64,000 nt of DNA from JAFKFJ01 sp963786445 (lineage in GTDB: Bacteria > Pseudomonadota > Alphaproteobacteria > Acetobacterales > Acetobacteraceae). Both the position numbers and the translations under genes were made by a program. Shown one piece after another: positions 44,605 through 53,619 of this stretch. The stretch spans positions 124,001 through 188,000 of the forward strand of contig CAWAZU010000008.1 in the NCBI GenBank assembly GCA_963786445.1, given 5' to 3'. Position 1 is the first letter of the stretch. Every line of letters begins with the position of its first letter. The notes under the pieces are model-generated. The model saw only the letters and a list, made by a program, of their open reading frames with translations. It searched no databases and was not told the DNA's origin.

Positions 44605-46916
44605 GCCACGACTTTCGGGCCGGCGAACAGGAAGGTAAACCCCAGCGCCGCGGCCACGCCGACGGCCACCGTGGCGCCGATGCCGCGCAGCAGCGGCGTG
44701 CGGCAGAGCGACAGCAGCCCGAAGCTCAGCAGCGCCATGCCGGCGCAGGTGACGAGGGTGCGCAGGGTGCGCGCCCGCTCCTCCTCGTCCACCTGCTTGC
44801 GGGCGAAGAACAGCGCGTAGTCGAGCCCCACGCCGGCGACGAATTGCAGCGACACCAGATGGATCAGCGACAGCCGCACGCCGAACTCGGTCAGCGCCGC
44901 CACCGTGACCAGCAGCGCCGCCGCGATCGCCCCCAGCACCCGGGCAACGCGCAGCGGGTCGCGCAGCGCCGCCAGCAGGCAGAGCACCGACGCTGCCGCG
45001 CCGCCCGCCAGCAGTGGCCAGGCCGCGCGCACGAAGCCGCTCGCCATCGCGCTGGTCTGCTGCGCGACATCGATGACCACCACGTCCGCCAGGCCGGTCA
45101 GGGCCGCCGCCAGCCGGGCAGGGTCGCGCACCGCGCGCGGCGCGACCAGGCCGATCCAGCCGCCCTGGTCCGGCATCAGCAGCGCGTCCAGCCGGGCGGC
45201 CAGCAAGGGGCTGTCGATGTCGGACGGGCGCACCGGCGCCATCTGCCGTGCGGCGGCGACATCGTGCTCGAACCGGTCGAACGCCGTCGGCGCGAAGGGC
45301 ATCCCGGCCCGCGCCTGCGCCACGCGGGCGGCGAGCGTGGCGGCGTCGGGCAGCGCCGCCTGCCGGGCGCGCTGGCGGGCGGCGCTGGGCAGCAGCCGGG
45401 CCGCCATCTCCGCGCCGCCGATCGCGCCCTCGGCGATCAGCCGGTCCAGCACCGGCTGCAACGCCTCCTCGCGCTGCAGCACTGCTTCCGCGGAGGCGCC
45501 GCGCACCAGGGCGAGCTGCCCCGGCTCCGGCGCGCCGAGCTGGCCGCGCAGTTCGGCGTCCAGCCTGCGGGCGGCGGCCGGGACCGGGGTGAGCGCGCCG
45601 AGGTCGCGCTGCCAGGCCGGGCCGCCGTGCAGCGCCAGCAGTCCGGCCGCGATCGCCGCCACGGCGAGGCCCGCCGGGCGGAAGCGCCGCCAGCGTTCGA
45701 CCCGGTGCAGCAACGCGGGATCGCCGGCCGCGACCGGGGCGAGGGCGGCGGCCACGATCAGTCGCGGCAGCAGCCAGCGCGTCGCGGCGGCGGCGGCGAG
45801 CAGCCCGGTCACGGCGAACAGGCCGAGCTGGGCCACGCCGGGCGCGTCCGCGAACACCATGCCCGACAGGCCGATCGACGCCGTCAGAACGGCGAGCGAA
45901 AAGGTCGGGCCGATGCGCGCCAGCGTGCCCGCAGCCAATTCGTGCTCCTTGCGGTGGCCGATCAGCAGCACCGGGTAATCGGCTGTAACCCCCAGCATGG
46001 TTATACCGAAACCGAGCGTGATGCCATGCACGAAGCCGAAGCCGAGCGCGGTAACGGCGGCGGCGGCGGCCACCCCGAGCAGCACCGGCACGGCGATTGC
46101 CGCCAGCACCCAGGGCGAGCGGAAGCGCCAGACCAGCAGCGCGCTGACCAGCAGGACGGAGGCGATCGAGATCAGCCGCACGTCGGCGCGGATCGCCGCA
46201 GCGGCGTCGTGCGCGAGCACCGCCGGCCCGCCCAGCAGCAGCCGCGCCGTCGTCCCCGCGCTGGCCTGCGCGAAGGCACGCCGCACCGCAGCGATCGCCG
46301 CACCCTGGGCGGCGAGATCGAGGCCGGTCGCCTGCGTGCGGATCAGCAGCAGCGCCCGCGGCGTCGCGCCGGCGCCGGCGGCGAACCAGACACCGTGGGC
46401 GCTGCGCACCCGGCTCTCCACGGTCCAGGAAGCGATCAGCCGCGGGAACGCGCCGGTCGGGTCGGGCAGGCCAAACCGCTCCACCAGCGGCGCCGCGGAG
46501 GATTGCAGCCCGTCCAGGAGTTGCGCGAAATCGCGCCGCAGCGCCGGCGTCTCGAACGCGGCGGCGTCGGTCGCCGGCGAGAGCAGGTAGCGGCGCGCGA
46601 ACAGCGTCGCCAGCTCCGCCTCGCCCAGCACATGCCGCCCGTTCTGGACGAAGGCGATGCGGTCGTCGTGGCCGAGGCGGTCGGCCAGGCGGTCGCTGAT
46701 CGCGGCGAGCGTGGCCTCCGGCGCCCCCTCGATGCCAACCAGGATCAAGCTGGTGGCGGCGCCGGCGCGCAGCTCGCGCAGCATCAGCCGGTCCGCCTCG
46801 GTGCGGCCCTTCGGCAGCAGCCCGGCCATGTCGCTGCGCACCGGCACCACGGCGAAAACCGCGGCGAGCAGCAGCAGGGACGCGAGCAGGGCGGCAGCGA
46901 GCGGCCGCCGGTTCAT
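44601..46916 (-). CDS. MMPL/RND-type lipid exporter
   Basis: A 771-residue inner-membrane protein with the MMPL layout: TM1 at the N-terminus, a periplasmic loop of about 210 residues, five TM segments (VRLISIASVLLVSALLV, the ITLGFGITMLGVTADYPVL region and following), a second periplasmic loop and a final five-TM block (AAWPLLAGGAAASVLCLLAA, and VSLQFVAGVGLDYALFFARK). The GxxxDY-like motifs in both halves are the proton-relay sites. It probably exports the polyene lipid to the periplasm, as in aryl-polyene clusters. Follows the LolA-like gene by 10 bases. Confidence 0.9.
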   Translation of the reverse strand: MNRRPLAAALLASLLLLAAVFAVVPVRSDMAGLLPKGRTEADRLMLRELRAGAATSLILVGIEGAPEATLAAISDRLADRLGHDDRIAFVQNGRHVLGEAELATLFARRYLLSPATDAAAFETPALRRDFAQLLDGLQSSAAPLVERFGLPDPTGAFPRLIASWTVESRVRSAHGVWFAAGAGATPRALLLIRTQATGLDLAAQGAAIAAVRRAFAQASAGTTARLLLGGPAVLAHDAAAAIRADVRLISIASVLLVSALLVWRFRSPWVLAAIAVPVLLGVAAAAAVTALGFGFVHGITLGFGITMLGVTADYPVLLIGHRKEHELAAGTLARIGPTFSLAVLTASIGLSGMVFADAPGVAQLGLFAVTGLLAAAAATRWLLPRLIVAAALAPVAAGDPALLHRVERWRRFRPAGLAVAAIAAGLLALHGGPAWQRDLGALTPVPAAARRLDAELRGQLGAPEPGQLALVRGASAEAVLQREEALQPVLDRLIAEGAIGGAEMAARLLPSAARQRARQAALPDAATLAARVAQARAGMPFAPTAFDRFEHDVAAARQMAPVRPSDIDSPLLAARLDALLMPDQGGWIGLVAPRAVRDPARLAAALTGLADVVVIDVAQQTSAMASGFVRAAWPLLAGGAAASVLCLLAALRDPLRVARVLGAIAAALLVTVAALTEFGVRLSLIHLVSLQFVAGVGLDYALFFARKQVDEEERARTLRTLVTCAGMALLSFGLLSLCRTPLLRGIGATVAVGVAAALGFTFLFAGPKVVA

Positions 46917-46926
46917 CGGTGTCGCG

Positions 46927-47490
46927 TCATTGCAGGGTCAGGCGATCGGTGTCGCCGTTCTCCTGCTGGATGACGATCTGGCGCAGGTCGGCGCCATCGC
47001 CGTCGAGCGTCACCCGCGCCAGCGCGCGCCGCAGCGCCGGCGCCCTGGGCATCAGCATCAAACGCCATTCCTGCCGGCTGCCCTGTTCCTCGATCGCATA
47101 AAGCCGCCGCAGCGTCGCCAGGTCGCCCAGCAGCGCGGCGCGCAGCGTGTCGGCGATCGCACGCAGCACCGGGTGCTCGTCCAGGGCGACGGTGCGCGGC
47201 GCCGCGCTGCCCTCGGCGATGGTCAGCCGATCGCCGTCGATCACCAGCCGCTCCGGCTTCGGCGCCGCGGTGTCCTTCTCCAGGTGCGCCGGGCGGATGA
47301 ACACCAGCCGGCCGCGGCTGACCAGCGGCGCGGTCAGGCTGGCGAGGTGCTTCTCCTCGACGAAACCGATGCTGCGCGACGGCAGACCGGCCTGTTGCGC
47401 CATCACCGCCTCGGCGAGCGGGACGGCCGGCGCTGCCGCCAGCAGCGCGACCAGCAGCGGCGCCGCCAGCAGGCTGCGTCGGTCAGCCAT
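46927..47490 (-). CDS. LolA-like outer-membrane lipid carrier protein
   Basis: The 187-residue precursor has a signal peptide (SLLAAPLLVALLAAAPAVPLA) and a LolA-type beta-rich fold: SIGFVEEKHLASLTAPLVSRG, LVFIRPAHLEKDT, LVIDGDRLTI and a C-terminal RQIVIQQENGDTDRLTL. LolA-family proteins carry hydrophobic cargo across the periplasm; members within polyene clusters are thought to carry the product to the outer membrane. Its start overlaps the acyltransferase gene by eight bases. Confidence 0.87.
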   Translation of the reverse strand: MADRRSLLAAPLLVALLAAAPAVPLAEAVMAQQAGLPSRSIGFVEEKHLASLTAPLVSRGRLVFIRPAHLEKDTAAPKPERLVIDGDRLTIAEGSAAPRTVALDEHPVLRAIADTLRAALLGDLATLRRLYAIEEQGSRQEWRLMLMPRAPALRRALARVTLDGDGADLRQIVIQQENGDTDRLTLQ

Positions 47491-48373
47491 GCGACGGCTT
47501 CCAGAACGGATAGAAGTTGAACCAGTTGAACGGGTGGGCACGGCAGGCAGTTGCCAGGCTGCGGCTGTAGGCGTCGATCCACGCCCGCAGCTCGGCGTCC
47601 CGGTGCGCGCGCGGCAGCACGATCCGCTCGGCGAAGGGCTCGAAGCGGATGACGTAGCGCCGCGGCGCGGTGCGCACGCCATAGAACAGCACCACCGGCG
47701 CGCCGACGACCGCGGCCACCACCAGCGGGCCGGCCGGGAACGCGGCCTCGCCGCCCAGGAAGGCCGCGGTCACCATCCGGTCCTGCTTCGGCGCGCGGTC
47801 GGCCAGGAACCCGACGATCTCGCCGCGCTCGACGCATTCCTGCACGCGCAGCATCCCCTCCGGCGCGCCGATCTCGATCACGTCGCGCGCCAGCTCCGGG
47901 TCCAGCGCCTCCAGCAGCCGCGTCAGGTTGCCGCTGTTCAGCCGGAACATCACCGGGCGCACCCGCACCGGCGCGGTGCGCCCGAACGCGCGCAGCACGT
48001 CGAAACTGCCCAGATGCGAGCCGAGCAGGATGCAGCCGCGGCCGGAATTCACCACCGCGGTGATCGCCTCCAGCCCCTGCACCCGCAGGTCGTAGCCGGC
48101 GGTGCGGCCGGACAGGAAGAACACGCGGTCGAGGATGACGCAGGCGAAAGTGAACAGGTGCCGCATCACGTCGCGCCGGCGGGCCGGGCGGCCGAGCACG
48201 CGGGGAAGATAGTCGCGCGACGCGGCGCGCGCGGTGGCGGAAGTGCCGTAGAACCACAAGGTGATCGGGTAGAGCAGCATCTGCCCGGCCGGCCAGCCCA
48301 GGTTCCGGGCGATCCAGATCATCAGCCGCAGCAGCGGCGCGCTGCCGCGCTCGCGCTGGCCGGTCCAGGTCAC
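47483..48373 (-). CDS. LpxL/HtrB-like acyltransferase
   Basis: The 296-residue product resembles lipid A lauroyl/myristoyl acyltransferases: an N-terminal membrane helix near WPAGQMLLYPITLWFYG, the HX4D motif in LLGSHLGSFDVL, an EIGAPEGMLRVQECVERGE segment, GFLADRAPKQDR, and the C-terminal HPFNWFNFYPFW that is diagnostic for LpxL-like proteins. In aryl-polyene clusters such enzymes attach acyl chains to the product or its anchor. The GTG at 48373 overlaps the dehydratase stop. Confidence 0.85.
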   Translation of the reverse strand: MTWTGQRERGSAPLLRLMIWIARNLGWPAGQMLLYPITLWFYGTSATARAASRDYLPRVLGRPARRRDVMRHLFTFACVILDRVFFLSGRTAGYDLRVQGLEAITAVVNSGRGCILLGSHLGSFDVLRAFGRTAPVRVRPVMFRLNSGNLTRLLEALDPELARDVIEIGAPEGMLRVQECVERGEIVGFLADRAPKQDRMVTAAFLGGEAAFPAGPLVVAAVVGAPVVLFYGVRTAPRRYVIRFEPFAERIVLPRAHRDAELRAWIDAYSRSLATACRAHPFNWFNFYPFWKPSHG

Positions 48374-48657
48374 GAGGCGACCTCGACCGAGCCATGCATG
48401 ACCGTCTCGCCGTCGCGGGTCGCCGCGAAGCCGATCCGCCCGGCAGCGGCTGTCGCCGTCACTTCGATCGTCTCGTTCGGGTGGACCGCGGCGATGAAGC
48501 GCACGCCCGGCAGCGCCACGGCGCGGCGCCCGGCGCCGAGCACCAGCTCCAGCACATGATCCAGCAGCACCACGCCCGGCACGATCGGCTGGCCGGGGAA
48601 ATGCCCCGGCAGGCTCGGGTGGTCGGCCGGCACGACGAAATGCCCGACCACGCTCAT
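48370..48657 (-). CDS. Small FabZ-like dehydratase, ApeI-like
   Basis: The 95-residue hotdog protein has the FabZ/FabA core: DHPSLPGHFPGQPIVPGVVL, in which the HFPGxPIxPGV motif carries the catalytic His, followed by LLDHVLELVLG and a beta sheet. It is shorter than housekeeping FabZ and lacks the N-terminal part, as typical of the ApeI-like dehydratase. It overlaps the acyl ligase gene (ATGA) and the acyltransferase gene (GTGA), so it is embedded in the operon. Confidence 0.86.
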   Translation of the reverse strand: MSVVGHFVVPADHPSLPGHFPGQPIVPGVVLLDHVLELVLGAGRRAVALPGVRFIAAVHPNETIEVTATAAAGRIGFAATRDGETVMHGSVEVAS

Positions 48658-49949
48658 CCCGCGGCGGCTCCCGCCAGGGCGGCCAGCAGGGCGGCCCGCG
48701 GCAGCTTGCCCAGCGCGTCGCGCGGCAGCGCGTCGAGCAGCACCAGCGGGCGCGGCAGGAACACCGGGTCGATCGCCGCGCGCAGCGCATCGGTCAGGCT
48801 GGTGACGCTGTGCGCCGGCGCGACCGCGATCGCGACCAGCCGCGCGGTGGGGCTGCGGTCGAGATCGTCGGGGGCCAGGAAGGCGCCGTCCTGCACGCCG
48901 GGGATGCCGGTCAGGATGCGGCTCAACCCGGCCAGCGAGGCCCTGCGTCCGCCGAGCTTCACCAGGTCGCTGGTGCGCCCGACCAGCCGGAAGCGCCGCC
49001 CGTCCGCGCTCCGCTCCAGCACGTCGCTGATCCGCCGCTGCTCCGCCCAGGGCGCGCCGGCCATCGGCGCGTCGTCGGGACCGGACAGCACGACGCCGGG
49101 ATAGAGCGTCCAGTCCGGCCCGGCGGTGGTCTGCCGGCTGGCGATGGAGCCGACCTCGGTGGCGCCGAAAATCTCCAGCATCGTGGTGCCCCACGCCTGC
49201 TCCGCCTGCTCGGCCAGCGCGCGCTCCAGCGGGGCGGTGGCCGAGACGACCCGCTCCGGCGGGCGCGCGGGCGGCGCGCTGCGCAGCAGCGCGCGCAGGT
49301 GCAGCGGCGTCGTCACCAGGATGCGCGGCCCGGGCAGGCCATCCAGCGCGGCGCCGATATCGGCGGGAAAGAAGGCCGGGCCGCACCAGACCGAGACGGC
49401 GGCATGCAGCGGCAGCAGCACGGTCGTCTCCAGCCCGTACATGTGGCCGGGCGGCACCGTGCCGACGATCGCGGCCGGCGCCGCCTCCGCCAGCGCGAAG
49501 CGCATGCCGGCGGCGCGGCTGCGGGCCACCAGCTCGCCCCAGCACTTGCGCGTGCCCGCGGGGCGGCCGGTGGTCCCCGAGGTCAGCACGATCATGGCGG
49601 GCTGGCGCGCATCGATCTCCGGCATGGGCGTGCCCTCGGGCGATCCGATTTCGCGCGCGATCCGGTGCCGCGGCAGCTGCGTGGGCGGCGGGTCGTCGTC
49701 CCGGTCGGTCAGCACGTAGGCGTCCGGGTATTCCTGCGCCAGCCAGGCCAGCACGGCGGCGGACGGATCGCCCGAGAGCAGGCTGAGCTGGCCGCGCAGC
49801 AGGGCGGCGGCGAGGCCGACGGCAAACCAGTAGCGGTCCTGGCAGAGATTGGCGACATGGGCGCGCGCCGGCAGCGCGCGGGCGAGATGGGCCGCATCGG
49901 CCAGGAAGCCGGCGGCATCGACCGTTCGTCCCGGCCGGTGGAACAGCAC
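48654..49949 (-). CDS. AMP-forming acyl-CoA/ACP ligase
   Basis: A 431-residue member of the ANL superfamily: MIVLTSGTTGRPAGTRKCW (P-loop-like), MYGLETTVLLPLHAA, LVTTPLHLRALL, a MLEIFGATEVGSIASRQ motif and GRTSDLVKLGGRRASLAG at the C-terminal hinge. It probably activates the aromatic or fatty starter acid and loads it on the ACP. The first standard start codon after the ACP gene is GTG at 49949; a 23-codon upstream extension is open but has no ATG/GTG/TTG. The stop overlaps the dehydratase ATG. Confidence 0.86.
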   Translation of the reverse strand: MLFHRPGRTVDAAGFLADAAHLARALPARAHVANLCQDRYWFAVGLAAALLRGQLSLLSGDPSAAVLAWLAQEYPDAYVLTDRDDDPPPTQLPRHRIAREIGSPEGTPMPEIDARQPAMIVLTSGTTGRPAGTRKCWGELVARSRAAGMRFALAEAAPAAIVGTVPPGHMYGLETTVLLPLHAAVSVWCGPAFFPADIGAALDGLPGPRILVTTPLHLRALLRSAPPARPPERVVSATAPLERALAEQAEQAWGTTMLEIFGATEVGSIASRQTTAGPDWTLYPGVVLSGPDDAPMAGAPWAEQRRISDVLERSADGRRFRLVGRTSDLVKLGGRRASLAGLSRILTGIPGVQDGAFLAPDDLDRSPTARLVAIAVAPAHSVTSLTDALRAAIDPVFLPRPLVLLDALPRDALGKLPRAALLAALAGAAAG

Positions 49950-50017
49950 GGCACCGGGCGGCCGGTCGGTCAGCTTCAGGCGTTCGGTGCGCGGCCACGG
50001 CGCGGTCCGCCGCCTGG

Positions 50018-50323
50018 TCAGGCAGGGCGGCCTGCGGCAATGAAGCGCGACAGGCTGCGCAGGCTGGCGAAGATCTCCGCGTTGCGCGCATCGTCCGAGC
50101 GCAGCGTCACGCCGTATTTCCGCGACAGCGCCAGGGCCAGCTCCAGCGCGTCGATGGAATCCAGTCCCAGCCCTTCGCGGAACAGGGCTTCTTCCGGCGC
50201 GATGGCGGCCGGGTCCAGCTCCAGGTGCAGCACGTCCACGATCAGCGCGGCGATCTCCGCCTCGATCGGCAGCTGCGCCTGCGGGTCGGACGGCGGCGTT
50301 GCTGTGGACACCGAAGCGTTCAT
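50018..50323 (-). CDS. Acyl carrier protein
   Basis: The 101-residue protein has the phosphopantetheine site GLGLDSIDALEL with Ser 56, preceded by PIEAEIAALIVDVL and a DPAAIAPEEALFREG loop. The start MNASVSTATPP at 50323 is chosen since an AAGG site lies about eight bases upstream; the longer ORF from 50458 is intergenic sequence. As first gene of the minus-strand operon it would carry the growing polyene chain. Aryl-polyene clusters usually have two ACPs; only one is seen here. Confidence 0.9.
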   Translation of the reverse strand: MNASVSTATPPSDPQAQLPIEAEIAALIVDVLHLELDPAAIAPEEALFREGLGLDSIDALELALALSRKYGVTLRSDDARNAEIFASLRSLSRFIAAGRPA

Positions 50324-50402
50324 CGAGATGATCCTTGTGTCATACTGGCAGGGGTCCGGTCGGTCGCCTGCGGGTCGCCGCATCGCGCCGGGTGGCATCG
50401 TT

Positions 50403-50419
50403 CCCGTTGCAACAACGGG
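50403..50419. promoter_or_regulatory. Inverted repeat in the divergent promoter region
   Basis: CCCGTTG and CAACGGG are perfect 7-bp arms around CAA, in the 190-base gap between the ACP gene (minus) and the COG4648 gene (plus). Position and symmetry fit an operator for a dimeric regulator controlling both directions of the cluster; no regulator gene is adjacent. Confidence 0.4.
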
Positions 50420-50513
50420 CGATGCTAGCCGTTGCGCCGGTTGGGCGTCACGGATCATTTTTCCGGGGCGGGCGGAATGGCGTCAATGCCCGCGCCTGCC
50501 CGGCGTTCGGTGC

Positions 50514-51206
50514 ATGGAGGCGAACCTGTTGACTGGCCTGTTGCCCATTCTGCTGCGTGGCCTCGCGATCATGCTGGCGCCGCTGGCCGTGCATGCGGCG
50601 CTGGCGCGGTGCGGCGGGATTTCGCTCCCGCTGGCCGAGGCGGGGGCGGCGTCGGAGGCGGCGGCGGTCGCCTGGATCGTGGCCGGCACCGTGACCGGCC
50701 TGGCCGGGTGGACGCGCCGGCTGCTGGCCGGGGCGGCGGCGATCGCGGTCCTGGCCGCCGCCGATGTCGCCGCGAACTCCAGCCTGATCGCCGTCGCGGC
50801 GGTGACGCACGGGGCGATCTATCTTGGCCTGGGCTTGCTGTTCGGCCTGTCGCTGCTGCCCGGCCAGGAGCCGCTGGTCAGCCGCCTCGCCCGTCGCGTC
50901 GAGCCGGAGCCGACGCCGGCGCTGCTGGCCTATACGCGCCGCGTCACGTTGCTGTGGGCAGGCTTCTGCGCGGCGCAGCTTGCCGTCTCGGCGCTGCTGC
51001 TCGCCGCCGCGCCGCTGCCGGTCTGGTCGCTGTTCGTCAACGTGCTGGACGGGCCGCTGATCGCGCTGACTTTCGCGGCGGAGTATGCGGTGCGGCGCTG
51101 GCGGTTCCGGCACGCGCGGCTGGCCTCGCTGGCCGATACGGTGCGCGCCTTCCGCCGCCGCGGCGCCGCCGGCGCGGTGGCGGGCGCGTACGGCGCGCCG
51201 CCTTGA
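50514..51206 (+). CDS. COG4648-like membrane protein of the polyene cluster
   Basis: The 230-residue product is hydrophobic with about five to six TM segments (LLPILLRGLAIMLAPLAVHA; AAVAWIVAGTVTGLAG; AGAAAIAVLAAADVAA; GLGLLFGLSLLPG; AALPVWSLFVNVLDGPLIAL region). It contains ETPLVSR-like and FVNVLDGPL motifs seen in the COG4648 membrane proteins regularly present in aryl-polyene clusters. Function is not known. It starts the divergent operon and its stop overlaps the TTG start of the deacetylase gene. Confidence 0.75.
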   Translation: MEANLLTGLLPILLRGLAIMLAPLAVHAALARCGGISLPLAEAGAASEAAAVAWIVAGTVTGLAGWTRRLLAGAAAIAVLAAADVAANSSLIAVAAVTHGAIYLGLGLLFGLSLLPGQEPLVSRLARRVEPEPTPALLAYTRRVTLLWAGFCAAQLAVSALLLAAAPLPVWSLFVNVLDGPLIALTFAAEYAVRRWRFRHARLASLADTVRAFRRRGAAGAVAGAYGAPP

Positions 51207-52009
51207 TCCGCCTGCCTGCCCCGTCGCGCCTGCCGGTGGTGCCGCGCGTCTCGATCGGCGTGCATGCGGCGGCGGCGGCGCTGGCCATGGCGGTGCCTGC
51301 GGCGTGGCCCTGGGCGCTGGGCGGCGTGGCGCTGAACCAGGCGGTGCTGATCGCCGCCGTCCTGTCGCCGCGCAGCACGCTGCTGGGGCCGAACCTGTGG
51401 CGCCTGCCGAGCCACGGCCGCGCCGAAATCGCGCTGACCTTCGACGACGGCCCCGACCCCGAGGTGACGCCGCGCGTGCTCGACCTGCTGGATGCGCACG
51501 GCGCGCGCGCGAGCTTCTTCTGCATCGGCGCGGGCGCGCGCGCCAACCCCGCGCTGGTGCGCGAGATCGTCCGCCGCGGCCACAGCGTGGAGAACCACAC
51601 GTATCGCCACCCGCACCACTTCGCCGCCCTGCCGCCAAGCGGGCTGCGGCAGGAGATCGCCGCCGCCCAGGCCACGCTGGCGGAGCTTGCCGGGACGCCG
51701 CCGCGCTTCTTCCGCGCGCCGATGGGGCTGCGCAGCCCGCTGCTGCAGCCGATCCTGGCCGAGCAGGGCCTGCGCCTGGTCTCCTGGACGCGCCGGGCGC
51801 TCGACGGGCTGCGCGGCGATCCGGTTGCGGCGGCGGCGCGGCTGCGGCGCGGCCTGGCGGCCGGCGACGTGCTGCTGCAGCACGACGGCCGCGCCGCGCG
51901 CACGCCGGACGGAACGGCGGTCGCGCTCACGGTGCTGCCGGGCCTGCTGGCGGTGCTGGCGGCGCGCGGCCTGCGCAGCGTGACGCTAGGCGATGGTTTG
52001 GCGGCGTAG
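51203..52009 (+). CDS. Polysaccharide deacetylase family protein
   Basis: The 268-residue product has two N-terminal hydrophobic stretches and a NodB-type catalytic domain: LTFDDGPDPEVTPRVLDLL (Asp pair; metal and base), HSVENHTYRHPHHF with the metal-binding histidines, FFRAPMGLRSPLL and GDVLLQHDG near the end. The family removes acetyl groups from sugars or hydrolyses other C-N bonds. TTG at 51203 overlaps the upstream stop (TTGA), and the ORF has no ATG near its start. The last 24 bases overlap the convergent glycosyltransferase gene. Confidence 0.82.
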   Translation: MIRLPAPSRLPVVPRVSIGVHAAAAALAMAVPAAWPWALGGVALNQAVLIAAVLSPRSTLLGPNLWRLPSHGRAEIALTFDDGPDPEVTPRVLDLLDAHGARASFFCIGAGARANPALVREIVRRGHSVENHTYRHPHHFAALPPSGLRQEIAAAQATLAELAGTPPRFFRAPMGLRSPLLQPILAEQGLRLVSWTRRALDGLRGDPVAAAARLRRGLAAGDVLLQHDGRAARTPDGTAVALTVLPGLLAVLAARGLRSVTLGDGLAA

Positions 52010-52729
52010 CCGGCGCGCGACCCAGGCCAGCATCAGCCGGACATGCATGCCGGTCAGCAGCAGGTTGTCGCGGCCATAGCGGAAATGCGACACCCCGCCG
52101 GCTTCGGCCGGGGGATAGGCGACCGGGGCGGGCAGGTTGATCGCCCGCACGCCAAGCCAGCTCAGCCGCACCGCCGCCTCCGGGTCGAAGTCGAAGCGGC
52201 GCATCCAGCGCGTGGCCTGCATCACCGCGAGCAGCGGCGCGATCGGATAGACCCGGAAGCCGAACAGGGAATCGGCGATCCGTCCGCCGGTTTCCAGCCG
52301 CGCCCACCAGTTCGACACGCGCCGCCCCTGCACCCGCAGCGCCGGGGCGGCGGCGTCGAACACCGGCACCCCGAGCACCATCGCCGCGGGATCGGCGGCC
52401 GACGCCGCCATGAATTCGCGGATATGCGAGGCCGGGTGCTGCCCGTCGGCATCGCAGGTCAGCGCGTGGGTGAAGCCGGCAGCCGCCGCCGCGCGCAGCC
52501 CGTGCAGCACCGCGCCGCCCTTGCCCTGGTTCTGCGCCAGCACCAGGACACGCAGCCCGCCGTCGCGCGCCGCCTCGTCCTGCAGCAGCCGGGCGGTGCC
52601 GTCCGTGCTGCCGTCCACCACCACCCACACCGGCGCCCAGGCGGCGCGCGCGGCGCGCACCGTCGCAACCGCCAGGGGGCCGGGATTGTAGCTCGGGATC
52701 ACGACCAGATGGGTCGTGGACGGCGTCAT
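51986..52729 (-). CDS. Glycosyltransferase family 2 (DPM1-like)
   Basis: The 247-residue enzyme has LVVIPSYNPGPLAVATV, VWVVVDGSTDGTARLL, QNQGKGGAVLHGL and the metal-binding DADGQHP, in the order of GT2 enzymes of the dolichol-phosphate mannosyltransferase type. In aryl-polyene clusters a glycosyltransferase, sometimes fused with an acyltransferase, sits beside an acyltransferase gene, as here. It would transfer a sugar to a lipid acceptor. The start ATGACG overlaps the acyltransferase stop (ATGA at 52726). Confidence 0.87.
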   Translation of the reverse strand: MTPSTTHLVVIPSYNPGPLAVATVRAARAAWAPVWVVVDGSTDGTARLLQDEAARDGGLRVLVLAQNQGKGGAVLHGLRAAAAAGFTHALTCDADGQHPASHIREFMAASAADPAAMVLGVPVFDAAAPALRVQGRRVSNWWARLETGGRIADSLFGFRVYPIAPLLAVMQATRWMRRFDFDPEAAVRLSWLGVRAINLPAPVAYPPAEAGGVSHFRYGRDNLLLTGMHVRLMLAWVARRLRRQTIA

Positions 52730-53500
52730 GTGCGCGCCAGTTCCTCGGCGAAGTAGCGTTCGATCGCGGCCGAGGCGGTGCGCGGGTCGCCCGCCACCGC
52801 GAAGCGCCGGCCGCAGCGCGCGCGGTAGGCGAGCGGGAACGCGGGCATGCGGTGCAGCGGCCAGCCGCGGCGCAGATAGGGCGTGTTGCTGTGCAGGAAG
52901 ACGGTCTGCACCGGCACGCCGGCAATCCGCGCCATCGCGGCGAAGCCCGGCTTGAAGCGTCCCAGCCCGCTGCCGTCGGAGCGGGTGCCCTCCGGGAAGA
53001 TCACCAGTTGCCGCCCCTCAGCCGAGCGCGCGCGAGGCGGCGCGGATCAGCGCCAGCGGGGCATCGTTGCGGATATAGCCGGCCAGGCGCACGCTGCCGC
53101 CAAGCAACGGATTGTTCCACAACCCGGCCTTGGAGATGCACACCATATCGGGCAGGCGGGAGATCAGCAGCACCGCGTCGATCAGCGACAGGTGGTTGCA
53201 GGCGATGATCGCCGCACCCTGGCCGCGCAGCGCATCCAGTTCGGCCAGGTCGAAGCGGGCCAGCGCGCTCACCCGCATCAGCCCGAGACCGGCGCGGCAG
53301 CTGGCCATGAAGACGCGCCGCCCCAGCGTGCCCCCGGCCCGGCGCGGCAGCAGGCGGAACAGCACGCCGGCAAGCAGGCTCCAGACCAGGCTGACGACGC
53401 AGAAGATTCCGAGCACGACGCAGAACATCACCCGGTCCCGCATCCGCGCCAGCCTGCCGCGGTGGTGGCCCGGCTGCGCGCGGTCACGGGCAAGCTCCAT
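52726..53500 (-). CDS. 1-acylglycerol-phosphate acyltransferase-like (PlsC), one frameshift
   Basis: From the ATG at 53500 the product has an N-terminal membrane helix (MFCVVLGIFCVVSLVWSLL), the HX4D motif NHLSLID (His 103, Asp 108), an ISKAGLWNNPLLG segment, and an IRNDAP block. One extra base near 53023 then shifts the frame; the rest reads EGRQLVIFPEGTRSDGSGLG, with the FPEGTR phosphate-binding motif, and continues to 52726. The rejoined protein of about 257 residues is a normal PlsC-type enzyme. In polyene clusters this type of acyltransferase is standard. Longer in-frame start at 53611 possible. Confidence 0.85.
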
Positions 53501-53619
53501 GGCGATCCTGCCTTCGCTGCTGTCGGCCGTAGCTGCGATGAACGGAGTGGCACGACGGCGCATTGCCGGCAAGTCGGCGGCCGCGATAAGCGGCCGTTCC
53601 TGAAGGATCAAGCTCCCCG

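Noticed and set aside
44844..46973. A 709-codon plus-strand ORF opposite the MMPL gene
   Set aside because: It is rich in Arg, Gln, Gly and His without motifs, while the minus strand has a clear exporter. Long antisense ORFs are common in this GC-rich DNA.
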